A DNA stretch of 41,450 nt, from NCBI GenBank assembly GCA_902581285.1, contig CACHNP010000015.1, forward strand, positions 1-41,450, read 5' to 3'. The stretch comes from an uncultured Gammaproteobacteria bacterium. GTDB lineage: Bacteria > Pseudomonadota > Gammaproteobacteria > Coxiellales > Coxiellaceae. Below are positions 11,661-19,499 of the stretch, piece after piece (position 1 is the stretch's first letter; each line of letters begins with the position of its first letter). The translations under genes were made by a program, and so were the position numbers. The notes beneath the pieces were generated by a model. It was not told the DNA's origin and ran no database searches. It was given only the letters and a program-made list of their open reading frames with translations.

Positions 11661-12170
11661 TTATGGTTGACTAGCGTTATACACACCAGCATTACCAGCA
11701 TTACCTCTCCCTGAAACAGTTGCTGCATTGTTCGTTGAGAACTGGGGGGAGGTAGTAGCCATATCGGTTGTTTTGGGTTCGCTAGTGGTGGACGTTACAC
11801 CTGTAGTTTGTGGGTTAAAACGTGTTTCATTCATTTTGTTGGCAATATTTAGCACATCTTCTTGGATTGAATTTAGGGTTTGGGCTATGCTGGTCGTATT
11901 AGAGGCCGGTAAATCTTTCATGTTTTTCACAAGATTATTGAGGTTGTTAATAACCTCTTGAGTGGCTCTACTTTCCACTCCGGCATCTTTGGCCCAGACA
12001 TTTTGCCTAACCAGGAAGTAATGGAATAGTGGAGTTGCAGGGATATATGTTCGTGGATCTGCTGCGTATCGTGGATCTGCTGCGTAGCAGGTGATAAATA
12101 ATGACGAGCTTATTATCATTGGTGTGACAATACGAGCCACTTGGTGGAAGGCTTTTTTCATTTTAGTCAT
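11661..12170 (-). CDS. Secreted protein after icmW, N-terminal IcmX-like piece
   Basis: This 169-residue protein starts inside the 3' end of icmW (8-base overlap), exactly where icmX starts in Legionella. It has a signal peptide (VTPMIISSSLFITCYA), then the tandem hexapeptide YAADPR-YAADPR, a region LFHYFLVRQNVWAKDAG, a helical part with NNLNNLVKNMKDL, and a Thr/Ser/Asn/Gly-rich low-complexity C-terminus ending GNAGNAGVYNASQP. An alternative start three codons later (MKKAF) avoids most of the overlap. Periplasmic location is inferred from the signal peptide; an IcmX role is inferred from position and from the total length together with the next gene. Confidence 0.55.
   Translation of the reverse strand: MTKMKKAFHQVARIVTPMIISSSLFITCYAADPRYAADPRTYIPATPLFHYFLVRQNVWAKDAGVESRATQEVINNLNNLVKNMKDLPASNTTSIAQTLNSIQEDVLNIANKMNETRFNPQTTGVTSTTSEPKTTDMATTSPQFSTNNAATVSGRGNAGNAGVYNASQP
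12051..12086 (-). repeat. Perfect 18-bp tandem duplication encoding YAADPR twice
   Basis: The unit TCGTGGATCTGCTGCGTA occurs twice back to back (12051-12068 and 12069-12086). It keeps frame and duplicates Tyr-Ala-Ala-Asp-Pro-Arg right at the predicted signal peptidase site of the IcmX-position protein. Perfect identity indicates a recent slippage event. Confidence 0.9.
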
Positions 12171-12615
12171 AGCTGCTGTCCTCTAGTGCTTTGGTGATCA
12201 GTTCAAATCGCTCTTTGCTGAAGACTCGTCCTAGTAACCTTAAGCGTTCGAAAACAATGTTCCGACGCAAGAAAACACCGGCGTCATCTTCATCCGATTG
12301 TGTTTTTTCTTCAGCGTGCATCAGTATTTTGGATGCCGCACCTGGGTGGGCGCTGTCAAGTGACATCAGTAACCGTAAACAGCGTCCGGTTCGAATAGCG
12401 GCACACAAGGTGATGAGTTCGTCTTTGCTATCCAATTCCACATCGCCAATATCATCTAATTTATTACCCAATGTTTCCATTAATCGTTCTATTTCTTCTT
12501 GGTCGTCAATGGTCCAAGTTTCCACGCTTTCCATAAAAGCAATCACACGGTAGATCATGGGGTCTGGGTAGTCACGCCAAAAGTGATGGACTGCTTGGTG
12601 TGATAAATCTGGCAT
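12163..12615 (-). CDS. icmW: Dot/Icm secretion chaperone IcmW
   Basis: IcmW is a small acidic cytoplasmic adaptor that, with IcmS, delivers many effectors to the Dot/Icm coupling complex. The 150-residue protein matches Legionella IcmW closely in length and motifs: MPDLSHQAVHHFW, YPDPMIYRVIAFMESVETWT, a GRCLRLLMSLDSAHPG block and RNIVFERLRLLGRVF near the C-terminus. The ATG follows CGGAG by 8 bases. It is the first leftward gene from the intergenic region shared with icmV and overlaps the following icmX-position gene by 8 bases. Divergent icmW/icmV order is the same as in Legionella region I. Confidence 0.95.
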   Translation of the reverse strand: MPDLSHQAVHHFWRDYPDPMIYRVIAFMESVETWTIDDQEEIERLMETLGNKLDDIGDVELDSKDELITLCAAIRTGRCLRLLMSLDSAHPGAASKILMHAEEKTQSDEDDAGVFLRRNIVFERLRLLGRVFSKERFELITKALEDSSYD

Positions 12616-12854
12616 GTTTTTCTCCGAGTTGATCTGACGTAAGAGTATTTTAGCATAACCAATAATTATTAAGAAAACATTAAATACGTAGTCGATGACT
12701 GGTTTGAGTTTAAAATGAACACTTAGGTAGTTAATTGATATTATTTTAGTTTATAATAAGCTTAATACTAGTTTAAGGTTTGTTTGTTATGCTGGTTTCT
12801 GGCAATTAAAACCGTAGGCGTGTAATCTATACTCATTAATGCGAGGGAAAAAAC
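12616..12854. promoter_or_regulatory. Divergent icmW/icmV promoter region
   Basis: This 239-base AT-rich spacer separates the leftward icmW unit from the rightward icmV-dotA unit and must carry promoters for both. For icmV a TATACT at 12828-12833 is a plausible -10 box, with only a weak -35 (ATTAAA at 12805). A PmrA-box-like direct repeat lies at 12761-12780. No clear icmW promoter was picked out. Confidence 0.6.
12761..12780 (+). promoter_or_regulatory. PmrA-box-like tandem TTAA element
   Basis: The sequence cTTAAtaCTagtTTAAggTT matches 12 of the 14 defined positions of the Legionella/Coxiella PmrA consensus (cTTAA-N2-TT-N2-cTTAA-N2-TT), with the correct 11-base period between half-sites. 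PmrA controls several icm genes and many effectors in those genera. The site lies about 48 bases upstream of the candidate icmV -10 box. AT-rich background makes chance matches possible. Confidence 0.5.
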
Positions 12855-13304
12855 ATGAAGTTTAAAAAGGTTTTTAGGCGCTTAACTTGGGGTATCACTC
12901 CCACAAAGTGGCTGAGCTTGGGTTACTTAAAGCAACAAACAGCCTCACTTAAAGATTTATCTCAAGGTGTTTTTCAGCCTACCTCAACACCTAAGTACCA
13001 ATGTAAAACGTTTGAAGAAGCAATGCAACGCGCCGGTATTTCCGAACCACAACTGGAACATCAAAAGCGACAGAACGTGATTGCTTGTCGTATTTTTACT
13101 GCGATTGCGGCTGTTATCTGGCTGTATGCAATTTTTCTAATATCGCGACACCCGTTAGAGGGCTTGATGGTGATATTGCTCGGTGCTTTTGCTGCGGTCT
13201 ATGCCTGGCGTGAGCACTACAATTACACCAAACTCAAATACCGGCAGCTCTACTTAACGCCTAAGCAGTGGTGGGGCTATTTTCGTCAACAGGACAATGT
13301 ATGA
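12855..13304 (+). CDS. icmV: Dot/Icm protein IcmV
   Basis: IcmV is a small inner-membrane component of the type IVB secretion system, normally encoded directly before dotA. This 149-residue protein (151 in Legionella) has a basic N-terminus (MKFKKVFRRLTWGITPTKWLSLGY), a soluble region with FEEAMQRAGISEPQLE, two adjacent membrane helices at about residues 80-97 and 100-116, and a basic C-terminus. The start follows GAGGGAAAAAAC. Its stop overlaps the dotA start (ATGA), so the two are translationally coupled. Assignment rests on motifs, length and the icmW/icmV/dotA order. Confidence 0.9.
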   Translation: MKFKKVFRRLTWGITPTKWLSLGYLKQQTASLKDLSQGVFQPTSTPKYQCKTFEEAMQRAGISEPQLEHQKRQNVIACRIFTAIAAVIWLYAIFLISRHPLEGLMVILLGAFAAVYAWREHYNYTKLKYRQLYLTPKQWWGYFRQQDNV

Positions 13305-16036
13305 AGCTTCGAATCGGGTTAACTTTTCTATTATTGCTGGTAGCGACAGCTGCTGGTGCAGAGCCGAGTTTATATGCTAGTGCGACAGCCAATCACACGG
13401 ATATGTCAATCACCTACTTAGGTATGATCTTTGGTCAAGTTGGGAATGTTCTGGATGGCAGTTCTGGTCAGATGTTCGGTCATTTGATGAAAGAGTTTAA
13501 TAAGGGTGTCATCGCTGTTGCTGGTATTATTCTTGGCTACAATGCGGTAGTGACGGTCCTTCGTTTTACAACCGAAGGTACCTTAATGAGTGCTAATCGA
13601 AACACCTATATGATTTTGTTTCGAATCACGTTTGGTTTTGCGTTACTAATACCATCCCCTCAAACTGGTTATAACATGGTGCAGCGGGTCCTGTTAACCG
13701 TAGTGACTCATAGCGTGACATTCGGAGACATGATCTGGTCAACAGCGCTTGAACAAGTCGAGCGCGATGGCGTGTGGCATCAGCCTCAAGCAAGCCACGA
13801 CGCTAGCGGTGGAGATGGCTCGCCTTTTTCTGATGATTTTGCTAAAACAGCTTTAAGTTCGGTTGCTTACTCTGCAAAAATTTCGAGTGTATCAAGCATG
13901 CCAACCACGAATGAAAAGTTTGAAAGTGACTTTGAGGCCCAAGAAAAAGCGCGTTATGGAGAGAGCGTGGGATCATATGGTGACGAACCGCTAACGGCGA
14001 TACCTGAGATATTGTTTGCGCATTCGTTATGCACTTATGTCGAAAGTATAAAAAATAATGATCCAGGGTTACAAGCGAGTCTGTATAATCCTATATCCAA
14101 CGGCACTCAAGCTAATTCGCAGTGGGAAATTCAATTCCCCTCATCGTCAACGCAACCTAGCGGCTGTGGTTCTGTTGATGTGGAAAAGATCGCAACTAAA
14201 ATCTATGATCAACCCAAGCCTACTGACACGCAGTTATTACGTACCTCAAATATGCTTTATTCCATGGCTGCCAACTACGAATTAGCAGGTAAGGAATATG
14301 TTTGCGCGAATAAGAACGATTTAGATCTTTCTAATTCTAATCATTTGTCTTGTTACAATTTACCAGTCGTATTGGACTCAATTCCTCAGTGGGTTCAAAG
14401 TCTTGGGACGGCTAGTAAAAATAATTTTCAACAGTTGACGCAGATGGTAAAAGAAAATATGGAGCTACAGCAAAGTGGCTTTACCGGGGATCAAAAAAAT
14501 TATGTTAAACAAGCTAAGAGCGAAGGCTGGATTATGGCTGGTGCTTATTACTGGGGGTTGGCGCATTTACAAACTAAACATACTAATGCTTTAAAATATG
14601 ACAAGAGAGCGTTCGAAAGCCCATTGGATTCTTTTAGTACTTCCGGCTTTGAGTTGACAAGTGCGATGAAGACCAACATTCGTAAAGGCTCTTACTATGG
14701 ATACTGGCTTGCCTATCAAGAGGCAAAAGCCAAAGACGCATCAAGTGCCGGGGGCGCTGATGGCAAGGTTACGGCAGATGTGACTTATTCAGGCCCTAAT
14801 TTTGGTGCTGCATCCATTATTTTGGGCCCCCTATTTGGAGGCTTTTTTGGTGATGTCGCGAAACTCATGGATAAATTTGACAACAACGCTTACTTTGCGC
14901 TTCGTGATGTCAATTATGGGAAGTTGGCTCTTTGTGGTTTAGAGAATTATGGCAGCGCTGCCGCTGCCGGTGCTGGTGCTCCTGGGGCGACTTACACTCC
15001 TCCTGAGTGTAATTCAAGTGCTCAAAAAGCAGGTTTAGTTGGAGGCTTTAACTCCACCAATGGCATGGGCTCCGATCCTATTCTATGGTTGTCTCAGATA
15101 GGTAATTTGTGTATCTCTATTGCGGGAAATCTGTTTTTCACTGCGTTACTCAGCTCATTTGCAGTTGGGCTGTTATTTATTGCAATGAAACCGTGTGTCG
15201 ATTTCGGTCCGAGCTTTGACTCAGCTTTTAAGTGGATGAAACCGGTTATTATTTCAGGTGCAGCATTGTTCTTGACGGTGGGTGTGTTGCTCTCATTTAT
15301 GGTGCCGTTATATCCGTTCTTGGTGTATGTTTTTGCAGTCATCGGGTGGTTTATTCTAGTGATAGAGGCCGTTGTTGCGATGCCTTTGGTTGCACTGGGT
15401 GTCACGCATCCAGAAGGGCATGACATTCTTGGTAAAGGTGAGCAGGCATTGATGATTATTCTGGGTGTTTTTTTGAGGCCTGCGCTAATGGTAATGGGAT
15501 TAATTGCGGGTATGATAGTCTCCTATGTGGGGCTGCGAGTACTCATTCTGGGTTATTCCACGTTTCTAGTTGATTTATTCAACCCAATGAGCGCGACCAC
15601 TTCAAGTAAAGCGTCTTATGGAAATATTCGCGCAGCTGCTGGAATTGCGACGGGTAACTTATTACTACAGGGCTCTTCTCTTTGGGGTGGGATTTTGAAA
15701 GCCATTATAACGTATCCCGTTTTGCTGTTTATATTTGCGTCGCTAGCGTATCAGATGGTGATTGCAAGTTTTAGTTTGATTTTTGCATTACCCGATTTTG
15801 TGCTTCGCTGGATTGGTGGTCCACAGCAGCCTGGTGTGGTGAATCCAGCAGAAATTGTTCAAGGAATGAAATCGCACTTACAGGGTGGTATGCAGCAGAT
15901 GGGTCGATTGGGCACAGAGGCTGCGCAGAATTATATCCGTAGGCGGCCGAGTGATAGTGGAAAAGCTGGGGGTACTTCAACCCCTGATAGTAATACAAGC
16001 GGTGGCGGTCAAGGCGGTAAAGGCGGTGCCGATTGA
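13301..16036 (+). CDS. dotA: DotA-like polytopic membrane protein, first copy
   Basis: DotA is an inner-membrane protein essential for Dot/Icm secretion and, in Legionella, itself released as ring oligomers. The ATG of the ATGA overlap with icmV gives 911 residues starting with a signal peptide (MKLRIGLTFLLLLVATAAGA). Two early membrane segments (about 65-115) surround the family stretch MSANRNTYMILFRI. A large periplasmic region with several Cys follows (about 140-580), then a cluster of membrane segments (about 602-830) containing ALGVTHPEGHDILGKGEQAL and FVLRWIGGPQQ. The tail is short and Gly-rich (GTSTPDSNTSGGG). Legionella DotA has about 1048 residues. Position after icmV makes this the positional orthologue. 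Confidence 0.92.
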   Translation: MKLRIGLTFLLLLVATAAGAEPSLYASATANHTDMSITYLGMIFGQVGNVLDGSSGQMFGHLMKEFNKGVIAVAGIILGYNAVVTVLRFTTEGTLMSANRNTYMILFRITFGFALLIPSPQTGYNMVQRVLLTVVTHSVTFGDMIWSTALEQVERDGVWHQPQASHDASGGDGSPFSDDFAKTALSSVAYSAKISSVSSMPTTNEKFESDFEAQEKARYGESVGSYGDEPLTAIPEILFAHSLCTYVESIKNNDPGLQASLYNPISNGTQANSQWEIQFPSSSTQPSGCGSVDVEKIATKIYDQPKPTDTQLLRTSNMLYSMAANYELAGKEYVCANKNDLDLSNSNHLSCYNLPVVLDSIPQWVQSLGTASKNNFQQLTQMVKENMELQQSGFTGDQKNYVKQAKSEGWIMAGAYYWGLAHLQTKHTNALKYDKRAFESPLDSFSTSGFELTSAMKTNIRKGSYYGYWLAYQEAKAKDASSAGGADGKVTADVTYSGPNFGAASIILGPLFGGFFGDVAKLMDKFDNNAYFALRDVNYGKLALCGLENYGSAAAAGAGAPGATYTPPECNSSAQKAGLVGGFNSTNGMGSDPILWLSQIGNLCISIAGNLFFTALLSSFAVGLLFIAMKPCVDFGPSFDSAFKWMKPVIISGAALFLTVGVLLSFMVPLYPFLVYVFAVIGWFILVIEAVVAMPLVALGVTHPEGHDILGKGEQALMIILGVFLRPALMVMGLIAGMIVSYVGLRVLILGYSTFLVDLFNPMSATTSSKASYGNIRAAAGIATGNLLLQGSSLWGGILKAIITYPVLLFIFASLAYQMVIASFSLIFALPDFVLRWIGGPQQPGVVNPAEIVQGMKSHLQGGMQQMGRLGTEAAQNYIRRRPSDSGKAGGTSTPDSNTSGGGQGGKGGAD

Positions 16037-16125
16037 GGCTAGTTATGCTTAACACGTGGATGCATTCTAATGGTTTTAGTTGCAATAGGGTGCTCGTGTC
16101 TATTGGGTTAATGAGTGATTGATAT

Positions 16126-19100
16126 ATGAAAAAATTAATGTGGTTATTAGTATCATTGCTTTTTGTTCCGCTAATAAGCTGGGGGCAGGTGCATATTAAT
16201 CCTATTGTTTCTGACGCAGTAGCCAATAACACAGACCAGTCAGTGCAGTACCTTTCTCAAATCTTTGGGAATGTTGGCCACGTGTTGCATGGTTCCTCAG
16301 GTAGCATGATGGCTCATTTATTTGGTCAGTTTAATCTTGGTGTCATTGTTATTGCAGCTTTTGTGCTGGGTTACGGTGTCGTTCAAAATGTGCTTCGTAC
16401 GGTATCTGAGAGCGCATTTATGTCAGCAAATCGGAATACCACAACCATGGTGTTACGGATTGCGCTTGGTTTTAGTTTTCTCGTCCCATTAGGCTCTTAT
16501 ACGAATGGTTATAATGCTTCACAGGTTTTACTGATGGAAGTGGTGAAGTCTGGTGTCTCTTTAGCTGATGTGACTTGGGATGCTGCGCTTAAGACCTGGA
16601 AAGATCAACAAGGACAGGTTCTCCAGCAGCCAGCAGTCAGCACCAAGACCAAGGATAAGATTCTCAAGAAAGACTTCACGGATAAGTTGCTCACAGTCGA
16701 TCAACCGTATCTTTCTTCAGAGATTGACTCGAATCTAAATACGTATTACAGCAATATCAAATTAGGAAGTGATCCTGCCAGTGGTTTGAACACAATCAGT
16801 GACGGCACACTAGATAGTCTGTCTTTCCTGCAGAGGATGTTTGAGCTCAATGTTTGCTTATATAAACAGCGTTTAGATACGTCCAATTTCGCGTTAACTC
16901 CAACTTACTCTGCGAGTGATAAAAAAATCAATTACCCAAGCTCCGATAATGATAGTGATGGATGCGGGTCTATTGATCTTTCCATCGTGGCAAGTAAGCT
17001 GTATGGTACAGCCGACAATGATGCGCTCAATCAGACTGAATCATTTATGAGTGAGCTGTCTAGTAACTTCACTCAGGCTGCAAAAACCTATGTTTGTACG
17101 TGGGACGCATACAAAACAACGCCTTCATGCCGGGGTGTATTCGCACAGTCATCTGTTGATCAAGACTCCAAATTTGATGTGGCGCGAAAAGCAATTGGAG
17201 AAGCGCTTCAAAGGTCGTTTATTCAGTATGTGCAAGAAATAAAAAAAGTTCAGGAGGGCGGTCTTGATAATACTCTATCTAAACAATATGATGAAGATGT
17301 AAAAGGGATCAACGAAAATATAAAGAACATTGGGGGTGCTTTAGTATCTAAGGATAAGGGCCTCAATGAGGGCGCGCAAAATTTAGCATCAGCCGGTTCG
17401 TCTGCATATGATGCTATTGGTGTTAGTCTTAGATCAAGTAATAGAGACAGTATCTATGACGATTTTTTGAAACAATCAGAGCAAGAGGGCTGGGCTTTAG
17501 CGGGCGCGCATTACTGGTCAATGATACGTGTGCATGACCAAGCAAAGATGGATATAGATTATGCCAGTCATGTTGATTCCAATAGTATTGATGATGAAAA
17601 AGCGAGAGGAAAAATAACAGGGGACGGGGGAATTGACGATACAAAACTAGGTGGTGATCTTGTTTACGGCAGTGCGATGTCGGTGTGGTATATAAACAAT
17701 GTCATGAAAGCGGCTAGTGCTGGCGCAACTGGTGCGCCGTCTTCTGCTTCTAATGTTGCTACGAATATGGGATTGGGTTTATTAGGCACGGTATTTCCGT
17801 TTACTGGGCCTATATCAGATATTGGCCTTATTCTGAGTAAATTTTCCACGCAAAATGTGAATGCCGACCCAGTGATCTGGTTGAGTGGGTTAGGGTCACT
17901 TTTTATCAATTTGGCTGGTGACTTGGTGTTTACTTTTATGCTTACTGGGATGGCTGTTTTGACACTTTTTTCTGTTCAGAACATGTATGTTAATTTTCAA
18001 TCGTCTATTACGGGCGGTATAGATTGGTTCCGTCCCATTGTGTTTTTAGCGTGTACCATGTTTGTGGCGCTTGGCATTACCCTGCAGTACATGGTCCCAT
18101 TGTACCCCTTTATGGTCTTTACGTTTGGTGTTATTTCGTGGCTTGCGATGGTGGTCGAGGCGATGGCTGCAATGCCATTGGTTGCGTTAGGTTTAACTCA
18201 CCCAGAAGGTCATGATTTTTTAGGTAAAGCCGAGCAAGCCATGATGTTATTGCTGGGTGTTTTTCTGCGACCAGTGCTCATGATTATTGGATTGGTGACT
18301 GGGATGATCTTGTCACAGGTTGCATTGAAGTTCGTGATATGGGCTTACAGTTTATTTATTCGTGATTTGTTCTCGTTAGACTTAACTAATCGCTCTGCGG
18401 TTGGGAGTGGTTTTGTGGCTGATCCTCTAAAAACGGCTAGCGATGATGCGTTTGCTTATTTTGCGTCGCAAAGTTACGGACCGTATGGGGGAGCTTTACG
18501 TATTTTTATTATCTTCCCGGTGGTTTTCTTTATTTTTGCAGACTTGGTGTATCAAGTGGTGAAAACATGCTACAACTTGATTTTTATTTTGCCTGATTAT
18601 GTCTTGCGTTGGATAGGTGGTCCTCAACAGGCAAGCGCTATTTCGCCGGTGAAATTAAGCCAGGGTGTAACGGGAGCGGTTGAGTCTGGCTCGAAACAAA
18701 TGGTTGATCAGATGAAAGCCGCGATTGATAACTATCGTCAAACCAGGGCGCTTGATGATGCTTTTATAAGTGGTACTTCCACCCCAGACAATACCAATGA
18801 CGATGGCAAGAATGAAGATGATGATGGTGCAGATACTCCTACACCTACACCTCCTCCTGGCGATGGCTCAGGTGGCGGTGGCCGTGGTTCAGATGGCGAC
18901 TTAGGCGGTGGCGGTGTTCCTGATACTGGCACTGACAGCTCAGGCGGTGGCGATATCGATAATGCATATCAACGTCTGTTTGAGAATGTTGATGATGATA
19001 CGAGAGAGGGTGTACTAGGAGATAGTATAGAGGTGACCGATGGTAGTGACCCATTGAGCGCTTTTTTGCCGAATGATAGTACTGATACTGGCACTGACAG

Positions 19101-19323
19101 CTCAGGCGTTAACTCATCTTCTGCTCTGGATCAGGCGCATGGCGATGACACCGTAGGTAGTGGAGATACTGGCGAATCTTCGTCATTTTCTGGGGACGTG
19201 AAGAGCCGTGAAGAATTGTTGGGTGCTTATGTGTGGGACCCAACTGGTAAGGTCGAAGGCAATCCATTTAAGGACGAAACTACATTCAAGGACAATGACG
19301 ATGAGGGCAAAGACGGAAATTAA
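16126..19323 (+). CDS. DotA-like polytopic membrane protein, second copy with acidic tail
   Basis: This is a second full-length DotA homologue of 1065 residues, 89 bases after the first on the same strand. It has a signal peptide (LLVSLLFVPLISWG), the block MSANRNTTTMVLRIALGFSFL, a divergent periplasmic region (about 140-560), and the membrane cluster with ALGLTHPEGHDFLGKAEQAM and YVLRWIGGPQQ, which match the first copy nearly residue for residue. The periplasmic parts share little. From about residue 878 a tail of some 188 residues, rich in Asp, Gly, Ser and Thr, includes GTDSSG twice. Both copies begin their tails with GTSTPD, so they arose by duplication. Which copy works in secretion, or whether both do, cannot be told. 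Confidence 0.9.
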   Translation: MKKLMWLLVSLLFVPLISWGQVHINPIVSDAVANNTDQSVQYLSQIFGNVGHVLHGSSGSMMAHLFGQFNLGVIVIAAFVLGYGVVQNVLRTVSESAFMSANRNTTTMVLRIALGFSFLVPLGSYTNGYNASQVLLMEVVKSGVSLADVTWDAALKTWKDQQGQVLQQPAVSTKTKDKILKKDFTDKLLTVDQPYLSSEIDSNLNTYYSNIKLGSDPASGLNTISDGTLDSLSFLQRMFELNVCLYKQRLDTSNFALTPTYSASDKKINYPSSDNDSDGCGSIDLSIVASKLYGTADNDALNQTESFMSELSSNFTQAAKTYVCTWDAYKTTPSCRGVFAQSSVDQDSKFDVARKAIGEALQRSFIQYVQEIKKVQEGGLDNTLSKQYDEDVKGINENIKNIGGALVSKDKGLNEGAQNLASAGSSAYDAIGVSLRSSNRDSIYDDFLKQSEQEGWALAGAHYWSMIRVHDQAKMDIDYASHVDSNSIDDEKARGKITGDGGIDDTKLGGDLVYGSAMSVWYINNVMKAASAGATGAPSSASNVATNMGLGLLGTVFPFTGPISDIGLILSKFSTQNVNADPVIWLSGLGSLFINLAGDLVFTFMLTGMAVLTLFSVQNMYVNFQSSITGGIDWFRPIVFLACTMFVALGITLQYMVPLYPFMVFTFGVISWLAMVVEAMAAMPLVALGLTHPEGHDFLGKAEQAMMLLLGVFLRPVLMIIGLVTGMILSQVALKFVIWAYSLFIRDLFSLDLTNRSAVGSGFVADPLKTASDDAFAYFASQSYGPYGGALRIFIIFPVVFFIFADLVYQVVKTCYNLIFILPDYVLRWIGGPQQASAISPVKLSQGVTGAVESGSKQMVDQMKAAIDNYRQTRALDDAFISGTSTPDNTNDDGKNEDDDGADTPTPTPPPGDGSGGGGRGSDGDLGGGGVPDTGTDSSGGGDIDNAYQRLFENVDDDTREGVLGDSIEVTDGSDPLSAFLPNDSTDTGTDSSGVNSSSALDQAHGDDTVGSGDTGESSSFSGDVKSREELLGAYVWDPTGKVEGNPFKDETTFKDNDDEGKDGN
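18920..19108 (+). repeat. 27-bp exact repeat pair in the second dotA tail
   Basis: An identical 27-base stretch, beginning CTGATACTGGCACTGACAGC, occurs at 18920-18946 and 19082-19108, in the same frame. Each encodes DTGTDSSG. The surrounding codons are Gly/Asp/Ser-rich, consistent with expansion of the tail by slippage or unequal recombination. Confidence 0.85.
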
Positions 19324-19499
19324 AAGTCATAATCATTCCAGGCTGGGATTAACCACAACTCTGATTTTACGTGTGTTACTGAATCCAGGATCGAGTTAAA
19401 CCACCATTGTTATGTCGTGTTTATGGAGTCCGGTCAGCAGTTATTTGATTAACATGCTTGCTGTGTGGAAAGCTGGTTCGGTACCCCGTGTTACTGACG

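Noticed and set aside
13268-13300. Upstream start for the first dotA inside icmV
   Set aside because: The ATG at 13301 overlaps the icmV stop as ATGA and begins a proper signal peptide.
18738-18932. Proline/serine-rich minus-strand ORF opposite the second dotA tail
   Set aside because: It is the complement of the Gly/Asp/Ser repeat codons and has no translation signals of its own.
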